A stretch of DNA of 64,000 nt from Batillaria attramentaria (Eukaryota > Mollusca > Gastropoda > Batillariidae), in contig JACVVK020000290.1 in the NCBI GenBank assembly GCA_018292915.2, forward strand, positions 132,501-196,500. The letters run 5' to 3'. The position numbers and the translations under genes were made by a program. Each line of letters starts with the position of its first letter. Position 1 is the stretch's first letter. The notes beneath the pieces are model-generated. The model had not been told where the DNA came from, did no database searches, and saw nothing but the letters and a program-made list of their open reading frames with translations. Positions 23,999 to 37,100 of this stretch are shown here, one piece after another.

Positions 23999-24090
23999 TT
24001 AACTCTTTGACGACGGAGCGCAATTTCTGACACACGATTTCCTATAGGAAATCGTGTGTCAGAAATTGCGCTCCGTCGTCAAAGAGTTAA
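23999..24090. mobile_element. Perfect 92-bp palindrome with TTAA ends (MITE)
   Basis: The arms 23999-24044 and 24045-24090 are exact inverse complements, 46 bp each with no spacer. The outer ends are TTAACTCTTTGACGACGG and its inverse. TTAA at both ends is what piggyBac-type transposition leaves, so a very short piggyBac-like MITE is likely. In RNA it would fold into a 46-bp hairpin. Confidence 0.8.
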
Positions 24091-24551
24091 ACATTGACTA
24101 AAGGGATACTAATAGGGCCCGATTTTTTTTTTTAATTACATAGGAAGCAGTTTTTAAGATGGACCAGTGCCTGTTATTGGAAGAAGCTTTCTCTTTCAAA
24201 TATTGAATATGTACATCAGTTTTGCAACTGTTCCCGAATTTTTTTATTTTTTTTTTTAATGCTGTGCACTGTAAGTTTCATACATGTACTACATTTCAAA
24301 GGGCTGGGAACTAGCTGTTCAGATTATGTTTTATTTTGAACTTTGTACATTTTGTGGTGCATGTGCTAAGTAAAAATGACTTGATTGTCAAAGCTTGTTG
24401 GGTTGAACGTCATGCCGTGAAACACAGTGACAGTATTAGCATTACATGTATGCTGGCAGTTTCCGTATGTCATGGATGTGGTGTTCAGAAAATGGAGCTG
24501 TTTGCTGATCCAACCTTGCATAGTCATATCCCCTAAATCAAACAGCTCCAT

Positions 24552-24800
24552 TAAATTTTTCTGTACATCCATGATCCACCCATCCAATTAAATTTTTTCT
24601 GTACATCCATGATCCACCCATCCAATTGGCTCTTAAATTTGGCAAAATTTGTTTTCTTCCTAGGAGGCGTTGCGCCCCTTGTCCCCCCCCCCAGCAGGGC
24701 ATCTTCCCCTGCACCCTGCCGGGGTCCAGGTAGCCCCTTGACCCAGGCCTGGTAAAAGTTTCAGTATTTTCAAAATTGTCAACTTTCACCCATGTAAATG
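24552..24800. repeat. 38-bp tandem duplication and GCGCCC...CACCCTGCC repeat
   Basis: After the 38-bp duplication, sequence around 24655-24760 (AGCAGGGCATC, CCTGCACCCTGCC, then TTTCAG) resembles pieces at 59865-59960 and 63340-63440 in NOL6 introns. It is an undefined interspersed repeat. Confidence 0.5.
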
Positions 24801-25090
24801 TCCCGTTTGGCACATTTTCGTGGTCGTGGACCCACGGATACACCCAGAGCTAAAGTCACACTTGACCCCCCTACCCCCCTCCCCAAAAGTTATTTAGTTA
24901 TGTGGCATAATGCATGTACTGGAGTTCCTTGCCCTGCAATCTGGTAAGTGCTGATGTCAAGGGAAGCGTACTTGTGTTAGTGTGAAGGTCCAAGTTAATT
25001 GTAAGGTATGGACTTTCTTTATATGAGAGTTACGATGTATGTATATATGTACAGGGCCAGTGCAATAAATGCCTTTCTGCTTTTGATACT

Positions 25091-26540
25091 ATACACGTGT
25101 ACTGATGATCTCGTTCTGTCTGTGAGTGTGTTTGTGTATGTGTGAAGTAAGAGCATACATCTATAATCACAATGCATCAGGATGTCGTTTCACTGTACCA
25201 GCCAGCCTTTATAATTGTATTTGGGAGACGCGTCTGCTACTTCTTCCTTTATGGAGTTGGACTCAGAGACCGTAAAGAGCGTTCATTGATGAAATGTGTA
25301 GTTCATGTATGCCAAGCAGTTATTACTCATTGCGGATTTCATTAGGCCTCTTGATATTCTTAAGACGTTTGACAATTTTTATCTCTCTCATCAGGCACAT
25401 TGCCTAAAGTGAACTTTTTTCCACCAAAAACACCAAAAAAAGCTGTGATTTACCGATGCATGAAGTGTGGAATGCTGATCATTCAGATACTGTTATCAGA
25501 ACAGCACTGACTGAAATGCGTACATGTACAAAAAATATTTACTGGAGGGAGTCATTACTGGAGAGAGTGGATAACTTTGACTACTTTAATTTGCATGCGG
25601 GATTGTTCCTTTGTTCGGGTACCTGCAAAAAAATGTTCCAATATAATTTCTGAATGAACCATCAAAGTACAAACCACCGTTGTATAGCTAGTGGTTTGGA
25701 GAATGGTGTTCAGTGGCATTTTTTTGTGAAAATGTTCAAACAATATAGATGGGGTTTTGGGTTTTTTGTTTGTTTTGTGGTGTTTTTTTTTTTGTTTTTT
25801 TTTTAAGTTGTTTTTTTTTTTGGGGGGGGGGGGGGGGGGAGGGGGTGTTGTTGTTGGTTTTTTTTTTATGTGTTTGATCAACAGACTGAGGAAAAAAAAT
25901 GTCTGTTTCAAAAAAGGGGACTGTTGCTCTTGTCAGCATAATGAGAGTTGTATGATGTGCTAGGGACATGGTTCTTGTATACCTGTTGAATACACAAAAA
26001 TATCCCAGTAGGATAAATATCGAAAACAAGCCTATTCACATATTTTTAAATACACAGCCTGTGTAGTCAAGTTTATTACATTTAGCCCTTTTTGCCCATA
26101 AACATGGGAAGGTGGGGGAAATAGGGGAATATCCAATGTGTGTGTACAACACTTCGTAACATTCAACAGAATTTAGATGGACAATTTACCGTGGCATGCA
26201 GACAATGACACTTTAGAGTTCATTATGGTGATAAAAAGAGTGAAACAGTGACAAAATTGTTCATTTATTATATGCAAACTGTGAAATTTTTCTAATGTCA
26301 ATGAAACCAACAGCGACTCAAGTTACACACATCGGACATGCTGAAAACACTCGTTATCCCACGAAATACTGTACTGCACGTGCAACACAGTCTGCTGCCA
26401 AATGTCACAATACTCTTTGTACAAGTCAGTGTCGACTGGAGCCCCGTATGTATAAACACAGCAGCGTATCACAATCATTGTGTGACATCTGATCATGACA
26501 CAACAACAAACAAACAAACAGAAAACAACACAAACTTGAG
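25091..26540. other. Intergenic, no gene seen
   Basis: This stretch contains T-rich and poly-G low complexity at about 25741-25870 and otherwise unremarkable AT-rich sequence. No conserved ORF or RNA gene was recognised. Confidence 0.5.
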
Positions 26541-27243
26541 TGCGTGTGTCAAGAAAACGTGCATCTCCATTTAAAGGAGTGCATAATTGAGGCCAAGAAA
26601 ACGTCCATCTCTGCTTCAAGGAGTACCCCCCCCCCCCCCCCCAACATAAAGGAGTGCATATGTCAAGAAAGCGCATTAACCACAACTCCTCCCCCCCCCC
26701 CCCCCCCCAAATCAATTTCTCCTCATTTCAAGGAGTAAAAATGTCAAGAAAGCGCCCCTCCATCCCGTACCCCAGCACTTAGATTAAAGGAGTACAGAGT
26801 CCAAAACGACCATCTCCATCTCAAGGAGTGCATATCTTATGAAAACGCAAATCTCCATTGCTAGGGGTGCAAATATCAAGAAAATGCCTATTTCAACTTC
26901 AAGGCGTTCAGGCAGATAGCAAGAAACCGCCCATCATTTCAATGAGTGAAAAAAAAAAAAAACCCACGCCCTTCTATATTTCTAGGAGTACTGTTGTCAA
27001 GAACTTGAAGGAGAACACATCATTCCGAAAACCATGCACACATCTCATCTCCAATGAGTGCACATTACTGGTGTCTAGAAGACACACATCTCTATTTCAA
27101 GGAGTGCATAACTGATGTCAAGAAAACATCCATCTCCATTTTAAGAAGTGCAAAATTAATGTCAATCTTGCCTAAAGGAATAACGATCAAGAAACTCAAT
27201 CTCCACTTGAATGAAAGCACATATCATGATCCCCCCCCCCCCC

Positions 27244-27284
<41 letters not shown>

Positions 27285-28120
27285 CTACACACACACTTCA
27301 AGGAGCACATAACTGATGTCAATGGAATGTTCCTCTCCATTTCAGGGAGTGTATAATAGATTACCAAAAAAAAACATCCATCTCCAGTGAGTGCCCAACT
27401 GATGTCAAGAAGACGCCAATCTCCATTTTAAGTGGTGCATAATTGATTTTAAGTAAACATCAATCTCCATTTCAAGGAGTGCATTACTGAAGTTAAGAAA
27501 ACGACCATCACCATTTCACGGAGTGCAGATATCGAGAAAATGTCCAGGTCTATTTCAAGGTTTGCATGCCAAGACACACCCCCCCCCCCCCCACCCCCCT
27601 TAAATTTCAAGGAGTGCAGATGTCAAGAATTCGCATTATCATCTGTTCTCCACTTTAAGGAAAACGCGAATTCCCCCCCCCCCCCCCCCCCCCACCACAC
27701 ACACACTTCAAGGAGTGCGGGTATGAAGAAAACGTCCATGTCCATTTCAATGAGTACAGATATCAAGAAAACATCAACACCACATATCATCCCCCCCCCC
27801 CCCCCACACACACACACACACACACACCCCATTCAAGGTGTGCATAACTGATGTCAAGAAAACGTTGCTCTCTATTTCAGGGAGGGCATACTAGATTACA
27901 AGAAACATCAATCTCCGATGAGTGCATAACTGATGTCCATCCCCATTTCAAGCAGTGCATAATTAATGTCCATCTTTGCTTAAAGGCGTAAATGTCATGA
28001 ATACGTCAATCTCCGCTTGAAGGCGTGAATAATTTTAATGTCAGAAACGCTGCCACCCCCTCCCCCAAATCAAGAAAGCACATAAACCATCCCCCCCCCC
28101 CCCCCCCCTGCCCCCCCGGA
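26541..28120 (+). repeat. Left decayed flank of the 44-bp satellite
   Basis: Diverged units with the core CATTTCAAGGAGTGCATA and GTCAAGAAAACGTCCATC recur here at irregular spacing. Poly-C runs (26626, 26690, 27231, 27577, 27676, 27790, 28090) and (CA)n lie between them. Divergence is much higher than in the central array. Confidence 0.8.
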
Positions 28121-31100
28121 GTGAATACTTGATGGCACGAAAACATCCCTCTCCATTTCAAGGAGTGCATAATTTCTGTCAAGAAAACATCCTTCTCCAT
28201 TTCAAGGAGTGCATAATTTCTGTCAAGAAAACATCCATCTCCTTTTCAAGGAGTGCATAATTGATGGCAAGAAAACATCCATCTCCATTTCAAGCAATGC
28301 ATAATTTCTGGCAAGAAAACATCCATCTCCATTTCAAGGAGTGCATATTTTCTGACAAGAAAACATCCATCTCCTTTTCAAGTAGTGCATAATTGATGTC
28401 GTGAAAACATCCCTCTCCATTTCAAGGAGTGCGTAATTTCTGACAAGAAAACACCCATCTCCATTTCAAGGAGTGCATAATTGATGGCAAGAAAACATCC
28501 CTCTCCATTTCAAGGGGTGCATAATTTTTAACAAGAAAACATCCATCTCCTTTTCAAGGAGTGCATAATTTCTGACAAGAAAACATTCATCTCCATTTCA
28601 AGGAGTGAATACTTGATGGCAAGAAAACATTCCTCTCCATTTCAAGGAGTGCATAATTTGTGACAAGAAAACATTTCTCTCCATTTCAAGGAGTGCATAA
28701 TTTCTGACAAGAAAACATCCTGCATAACTGATAGCAAGAAAACATCCCTCTCCATTTCAAGGAGTGCATAATTTCTGTCAAGAAAACATCCCTCTCCATT
28801 TCAAGAAGTGCATAATTGATAGCAAGGAAACATCCCTTTCCTTTTCAAGGAGTGCATAATTGATGTCAAGAAAACATCCATCTCCATTTCAAGCAATGCA
28901 TAATTTCTGACAAGAAAACATCCATCTCCATTTCAAGGAGTGCATATTTTCTGACAAGAAAACATCCATCTCCTTTTCAAGGAGTGCATAATTGATGTCA
29001 AGAAAACATCCCTCTCCATTTCAAGGAGTGCATAATTTCTGACAAGAAAACATCCATCTCCATTTCAGGAGTGCATAATTTCTGACAAGAAAACATTCCT
29101 CTCCATTTCAAGGACTGCATAATTTCTGTTAAGAAAACATCCATCTCCTTTTCAAGGAGTGCATAATTGATGTCAAGAAAACATCCATCTCCATTTCAAG
29201 GGGTGCATAATTTCTGACAAGAAAACATCCATCTCCATTTCAGGAGTGCATAATTTCTGACAAGAAAACATCCATCTCCTTTACAAGGAGTGCAAAATTG
29301 ATGTCGTGAAAACATCCCTCTCCATTTCAAGGAGTGCATAATTTCTGTCAAGAAAACATCCCTCTCCATTTCAAGAAGTGCATAATTGATAGCAAGAAAA
29401 CATCCCTTTCCTTTTCAAGGAGTGCATAATTGATGTCAAGAAAACATCCATCTCCATTTCAAGCAATGCATAATTTCTGACAAGAAAACATCCCTCTCCG
29501 TAAGGAGCGCATCATTTCTGACAAGAAAACATCCATCTCCACTTCAAGGAGTGCATAATTGATGTCAAGAAAACATCCAAATCCTTTTAAAGGAGGGCCT
29601 AATTGATGTCAAGAAAACATCCTTCTCCATTTCAAGGAGTGCATAATTGATGTCAAGAAAACATCCATCTCCTTTTCAAGGAGTGCATAATTTCTGACAC
29701 GAAAACATCCATCTCCATTTCACGGAGTGAATACTTGATGGCACGAAAACATCCCTCTCCATTTGAAGGAGCGCATAATTTGTGACAAGAAAACATCCCT
29801 CTCCATTTCAAGGAGTGCATAATTTCTGACAAGAAAACTTCCGTCTCCTTTGCAAGGAGTGCATAATTGATGTCAAGAAAACATCCATCTCCATTTCAAG
29901 GGGTGCATAATTTCTGACAAGAAAACATCCATCTCCATTTCAGGACTGCATAATTTCTGACAAGAAAACATCCCTCTCCTTTTCAAGGAGTGCATAATTG
30001 ATGTCGTGAAAACAACCATCTCCATTTCAAGCAGAGCATAATTTCTGACAAGAAAATACCCATCTCCATTTCAAGGAGTGCATAATTGATGGCAAGAAAA
30101 CATCCATCTCCAGTTCAAGGAGTGCATAATTGATGTCAAGAAAACATCCTTCTCCATTTCAAGGAGTGCATACTTGATAGCAAGAAAACATCCCTCTCCA
30201 TTTCAAGGAGTGCATAATTTCTGACATGAAAACATCCATTCCACGGAGTGAATACTTGATGGCACGAAAACATCCCTCTCCATTTCAAGGAGTGCATAAT
30301 TGATGGCAAGAAAACATCCTTCTCCATTTCAAGGAGTGCATAATTTCTGGCAAGAAAACATCCATCTCCACTTCAAGGAGTGCATAATTGATGTCAAGAA
30401 AACATCCCTCTCCATTTCAAGGAGTGCATACTTGATAGCAAAAAAACATCCCTCTCCATTTCAAGGAGTGCATAATTTCTGTCAAGAAAACATCCATCTC
30501 CTTTTCAAGGAGTGCATAATTGATGTCAAGAAAACATCCATCTCCATTTCAAGCAATGCATAATTTCTGCATCTGGCAAGAAAACATCCATCTCCATTTC
30601 AAGGAGTGCATATTTTCTGACAAGAAAACATCCATCTCCTTTTCAAGGAGTGCATAATTGATGTCGTGAAAACATCCCTTTCCATTTCAAAAAGTGCGTA
30701 CTTTCTGACAAGAAAACACCCATCTCCATTTCAAGGAGTGCATAATTGATGGCAAGAAAACATCCCTCTCCATTTCAAGGGGTGCATAATTTTTAACAAG
30801 AAAACATCCATCTCCTTTTCAAGGAGTGCATAATTTCTGACAAGAAAACATCAATCTCCATTTCAAGGAGTGAATACTTGATGGCAAGAAAACATTCCTC
30901 TCCATTTCAAGGAGTGCATAATTTGTGACAAGAAAACATTTCTCTCCATTTCAAGGAGTGCATAATTTCTGACAAGAAAACATCCTGCATAACTGAAAGC
31001 AAGAAAACATCCCTCTCCATTTCAAGGAGTGCATAATTTCTGTCAAGAAAACATCCCTCTCCATTTCAAGGAGTGCATAATTGATGGCAAGAAAACATCC

Positions 31101-34100
31101 TTCTCCATTTCAAGGAGTGCATAATTTCTGGCACAAAAACATCCCTCTCCATTTCAAGGAGTGCATAATTGATGGCAAGAAAACATCCTTCTCCATTTCA
31201 AGGAGTGCATAATTTCTGGCAAGAAAACATCCCTCTCCACTTCAAGGAGTGCATAATTGATGTCAAGAAAACATCCCTCTCCATTTCAAGGAGTGCATAC
31301 TTGATAGCAAGAAAACATCCCTCTCCATTTCAAGGAGCGCATAATTTCTGTCAAGAAAACATCCATCTCCTTTTCAAGGAGTGCATAATTGATGTCAAGA
31401 AAACATCCATCTCCATTTCAAGCAATGCATAATTTCTGGCAAGAAAACATCCATCTCCATTTCAAGGAGTGCATATTTTCTGACAAGAAAACATCCATCT
31501 CCTTTTCAAGGAGTGCATAATTGATGTCGTGAAAACATCCCTCTCCATTTCAAGGAGTGCGTAATTTCTGACAAGAAAACACCCATCTCCATTTCAAGGA
31601 GTGCATAATTGATGGCAAGAAAACATCCCTCTCCATTTCAAGGGGTGCATAATTTTTAACAAGAAAACATCCATCTCCTTTTCAAGGAGTGCATAATTTC
31701 TGACAAGAAAACATCAATCTCCATTTCAAGGAGTGAATACTTGATGGCAAGAAAACATTCCTCTCCATTTCAAGGAGTGCATAATTTCTGACAAGAAAAC
31801 ATCCTGCATAACTGATAGCAAGAAAACATCCCTCTCCATTTCAAGGAGTGCATAATTTCTGTCAAGAAAACATCCCTCTCCATTTCAAGAAGTGCATAAT
31901 TGATAGCAAGGAAACATCCCTTTCCTTTTCAAGGAGTGCATAATTGATGTCAAGAAAACATCCATCTCCATTTCAAGCAATGCATAATTTCTGGCAAGAA
32001 AACATACATCTCCATTTCAAGGAGTGCATATTTTCTGACAAGAAAACATCCATCTCCTTTTCAAGGAGTGCATAATTGATGTCAAGAAAACATCCCTCTC
32101 CATTTCAAGGAGTGCATAATTTCTGACAAGAAAACATCCATCTCCATTTCAGGAGTGCATAATTTCTGACAAGAAAACATTCCTCTCAATTTCAAGGACT
32201 GCATAATTTCTGTCAAGAAAACATCCATCTCCACTTCAAGGAGTGCATAATTGATGTCAAGAAAACATCCCTCTCCATTTCAAGGGGTGCATAATTTCTG
32301 ACAAGAAAACACCCATCTCCATTTCAAGGAGTGCATAATTTCTGACAAGAAAACATCCATCTCCATTTCAGGAGTGCATAATTTCTGACAAGAAAACATC
32401 CATCTCCATTTCAGGAGTGCATAATTTCTGACAAGAAAACATCCATCTCCTTTTCAAGGAGTGCATAATTCATGTCGTGAAAACATCCATCTCCATTTCA
32501 AGGAGTGCATAATTGATAGCAAGAAAACATCCCTCTCCATTTCAAGGACTGCATAATTTCTGTTAAGAAAACATCCATCTCCTTTTCAAGGAGTGCATAA
32601 TTGATGTCAAGAAAACATCCATCTCCATGTCAAGGGGTGCATAATTTCTGACAAGAAAACATCCATCTCCATTTCAGGAGTGCATAATTTCTGACAAGAA
32701 AACATCCATCTCCTTTTCAAGGAGTGCATAACTGATGTCGTGAAAACATCCCTCTCCATTTCAAGGAGTGCATAATTTCTGTTAAGAAAACATCCATCTC
32801 CTTTTCAAGGAGTGCATAATTGATGTCAAGAAAATATCCATCTCCATTTCAAGGGGTGCATAATTTCTGACAAGAAAACATCCATCTCCATTTCAGGAGT
32901 GCATAATTTCTGACAAGAAAACATCCATCTCCTTTTCAAGGAGTGCATAATTGATAGCAAGAAAACATCCCTCTCCATTTCAAGGAGTGCATAATTTCTG
33001 ACAAGAAAACATCCATCTCCTTTTCAAGGAGTGCATAATTGATGGCAAGAAAACATCCATCTCCATTTCAAGCAGAGCATAATTTCTGACAAGAAAACAT
33101 CCATCTCCATTTCAGGACTGCATAATTTCTGACAAGAAAACATCCATCTCCTTTTCAAGGAGTGCATAATTGATGTTGTGAAAACATCCATCTCCATTTC
33201 AAGGAGTGCATAAGTGATAGCAAGAAAACATCCCTCTCCATTTCAAGGAGTGCATAATTTCTGTTAAGAAAACATCCATCTCCATTTCAAGGACTGCATA
33301 ATTGATGTCAAGAAAACATCCATCTCCATTTCAAGGGGTGCATAATTTCTAACAAGAAAACATCCATCTCCATTTCAGGAGTGCATAATTTCTGACAAGA
33401 AAACATCCGTCTCCTTTTCAAGGAGTGCATAATTGATGTCATGAAAACATCCATTTCCATTTTAAGGAGTGCATAATTTCTGACAAGAAAATACCCATCT
33501 CCATTTCAAGGAGTGCATAACTGATGGCAAGAAAACATCCTTCTCCATTTCAAGGAGTGCATAATTTCTGGCAAGAAAACATCCATCTCCACTTCAAGGA
33601 GTGCATAATAATATTGATGTTAAGAAAACATCTCTCTCCATTTCAAGGAGTGCATACGTGTTGGCAAGAAAACATCCCTCTCCATTTCAAGGAGTGCATA
33701 ATTTGTGATAAGAAAACATCCCTCTCCATTTCAAGGAGTGCATAATTTCTGTTAAGAAAACATCCCTCTCCTTTTCAAGGAGTGCATAATTGATGTCAAG
33801 AGAACATCCATCTCCATTTCAAGGGGTGCATAATTTCTGACAAGAAAACATCCATCTCCATTTCAAGGAGTGCATAATTTCTGACAAGAAAACATCCATC
33901 TCCATTTCAGGAGTGCATAATTTCTGACAAGAAACCATCCATCTCCATTTCAAGGAGTGCATAATTTCTGACAAGAAAATACCCATCTCCATTTCAAGGA
34001 GTGCATAATTGATGGCAAGAAAACATCATCCTCCATTTCAAGGAGTGCATAATTTCTGGCAAGAAAACATCCATCTCCACTTCAAGGAGTGCATAATTGC

Positions 34101-37100
34101 TGTCAAGAAAACATCCCTCTCTATTTCAAGGAGTGCATATACTTGGTGGCAAGAAAACATCCCTCTTCATTTCAAGGAGTGCATAATTTGTGACAAGAAA
34201 ACATCTATCTCCATTTCAAGTAGTGAATAATTTCTGACAAGAAAACATCCATCTCCTTTTCAAGGAGTGCATAATTGATGTCAAGAAAACATCCATCTCC
34301 ATTTCAAGGAGTGTATACTTGTTGGCAAGAAAACATCCCTCTCAATTTCAAGGAGTGCATAATTAGTGACAAGAAAACATCCCTCTCCATTTCAAGGAGT
34401 CCATAATTGATAGCAAGAAAACATCCCTCTCCATTTCAAGGAGTGCATAATTTCTGACAAGAATTAAAACATCCATCTCCTTTTCAACGAGTGCATAATT
34501 TCTGACAAGAAAACATCCCTCTCCATTTCAAGGAGTGCATAATTTCTGACAAGAAAACATCCATCACCTTTTCAAGGAGTGCATACTTGATGGCAAGAAA
34601 ACAACCCTCTCCATTTCAAGGAGTGCATAATTTCTGACAAGAAAACATCCATCAACTTTTCAAGGAGTGCATAACTGATGTCGTGAAAACATCCATCTCG
34701 ATTTCAAAGAGTGCATAATTTCTGACAAGAAAACGTCCATCTCCTTTTCAAGGAGTGTACAGTTGATGTCAAGAAAAACACCCATCTCCATTTCAAGGAG
34801 TGCATACTTGATGGCAAGAAAACATCCATCTCCATTTCAAGGAGTGCATAATTTCTGACAAGAAAACATCCATCTCCTTTTCAAGGAGTGCATAATTGAT
34901 GTCAAGAAAACATCCATCTCCATTTCAAGGAGTGAATACTTGATGGCAAGAAAACATCCCTCTCAATTTCAAGGAGTGCATAATTTTTGACAAGAAAACA
35001 TCCATCTCCTTTTCAAGGAGTGCATAATTTCTGGCAAGAAAACATTCATCTCCATTTCAAGGAGTGCATAATTTCTGACAAGAAAACATCCATCTCCATT
35101 TCAGGAGTGCATAATTTCTGACAAGAAAACATCCATCTCCATTTCAGGAGTGCATAATTTCTGACAAGAAAACATCCATCTCCTTTTCAAGGAGTGCATA
35201 ATTGATGTTGTGAAAACATCCATCTCCATTTCAAGGAGTGCATAATTGATAGCAAGAAAACATCCCTCTCCATTTCAAGGACTGCATAATTTCTGTTAAG
35301 AAAACATCCATCTCCTTTTCAAGGAGTGCATAATTGATGTCAAGAAAACATCCATCTCCATTTCAAGGGGTGCATAATTTCTGACAAGAAAACATCCATC
35401 TCCATTTCAGGAGTGCATAATTTCTGACAAGAAAACATCCATCTCCTTTTCAAGGAGTGCATAATTGATAGCAAGAAAACATCCCTCTCCATTTCAAGGA
35501 GTGCATAATTTCTGTTAAGAAAACATCCATCTCCTTTTCAAGGAGTGCATAATTGATGGCAAGAAAACATCCATCTCCATTTCAAGGGGTGCATAATTTC
35601 TGACAAGAAAAACACCCATCTCCATTTCAAGGAGTGCATACTTGATGGCAAGAAAACATCCATCTCCTTTTCAAGGAGTGCATAATTTCTGACAAGAAAA
35701 CATCCATCTCCTTTTCCAGGAGTGCATAAGTGATAGCAAGAAAACATCCCTCTCCATTTCAAGGACTGCATAATTGATGTCAAGAAAACATCCATCTCCA
35801 TTTCAAGGGGTGCATAATTTCTAACAAGAAAACATCCATCTCCATTTCAGGAGTGCATAATTTCTGACAAGAAAACATCCATCTCCTTTTCAAGGAGTGC
35901 ATAATTGATGTCATGAAAACATCCATCTCCATTTTAAGGAGTGCATAATTTCTGACAAGAAAATACCCATCTCCATTTCAAGGAGTGCATAACTGATGGC
36001 AAGAAAACATCCTTCTCCATTTCAAGGAGTGCATAATTTCTGGCAAGAAAACATCTATCTCCTTTTCAAGGAGTGCATAATTGATGTCGTGAAAACATCC
36101 CTCTCCATTTCAAGGAGTGCATAATTTCTGTTAAGAAAACATCCATCTCCTTTTCAAGGAGTGCATAATTGATGTCAAGAAAATATCCATCTCCATTTCA
36201 AGGGGTGCATAATTTCTGACAAGAAAACATCCATCTCCATTTCAGGAGTGCATAATTTCTGACAAGAAAACATCCATCTCCTTTTCAAGGAGTGCATAAT
36301 TGATAGCAAGAAAATATCCCTCTCCATTTCAAGGAGTGCATAATTTCTGACAAGAAAACATCCATCTCCTTTTCAAGGAGTGCATAATTGATGGCAAGAA
36401 AACATCCATCTCCATTTCAAGCAGAGCATAATTTCTGACAAGAAAACATCCATCTCCATTTCAGGACTGCATAATTTCTGACAAGAAAACATCCATCTCC
36501 TTTTCAAGGAGTGCATAATTGATGTTGTGAAAACATCCATCTCCATTTCAAGGAGTGCATAAGTGATAGCAAGAAAACATCCCTCTCCATTTCAAGGAGT
36601 GCATAATTTCTGTTAAGAAAACATCCATCTCCATTTCAAGGACTGCATAATTGATGTCAAGAAAACATCCATCTCCATTTCAAGGGGTGCATAATTTCTA
36701 ACAAGAAAACATCCATCTCCATTTCAGGAGTGCATAATTTCTGACAAGAAAACATCCGTCTCCTTTTCAAGGAGTGCATAATTGATGTCATGAAAACATC
36801 CATCTCCATTTTAAGGAGTGCATAATTTCTGACAAGAAAATACCCATCTCCATTTCAAGGAGTGCATAACTGATGGCAAGAAAACATCCTTCTCCATTTC
36901 AAGGAGTGCATAATTTCTGGCAAGAAAACATCCATCTCCACTTCAAGGAGTGCATAATAATATTGATGTTAAGAAAACATCTCTCTCCATTTCAAGGAGT
37001 GCATACGTGTTGGCAAGAAAACATCCCTCTCCATTTCAAGGAGTGCATAATTTGTGATAAGAAAACATCCCTCTCCATTTCAAGGAGTGCATAATTGATA

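Larger units (their letters stand above)
23637..25090 (+). terminator. Probable 3' UTR of the RFXANK-like gene
   Basis: AATAAA is at 25064-25069 in AT-rich sequence, about 1.4 kb after the stop. The interval holds the 92-bp palindrome (23999-24090) and a 38-bp direct duplication at about 24552-24627 (CTGTACATCCATGATCCACC twice). A shorter UTR ending earlier cannot be excluded. Confidence 0.5.
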
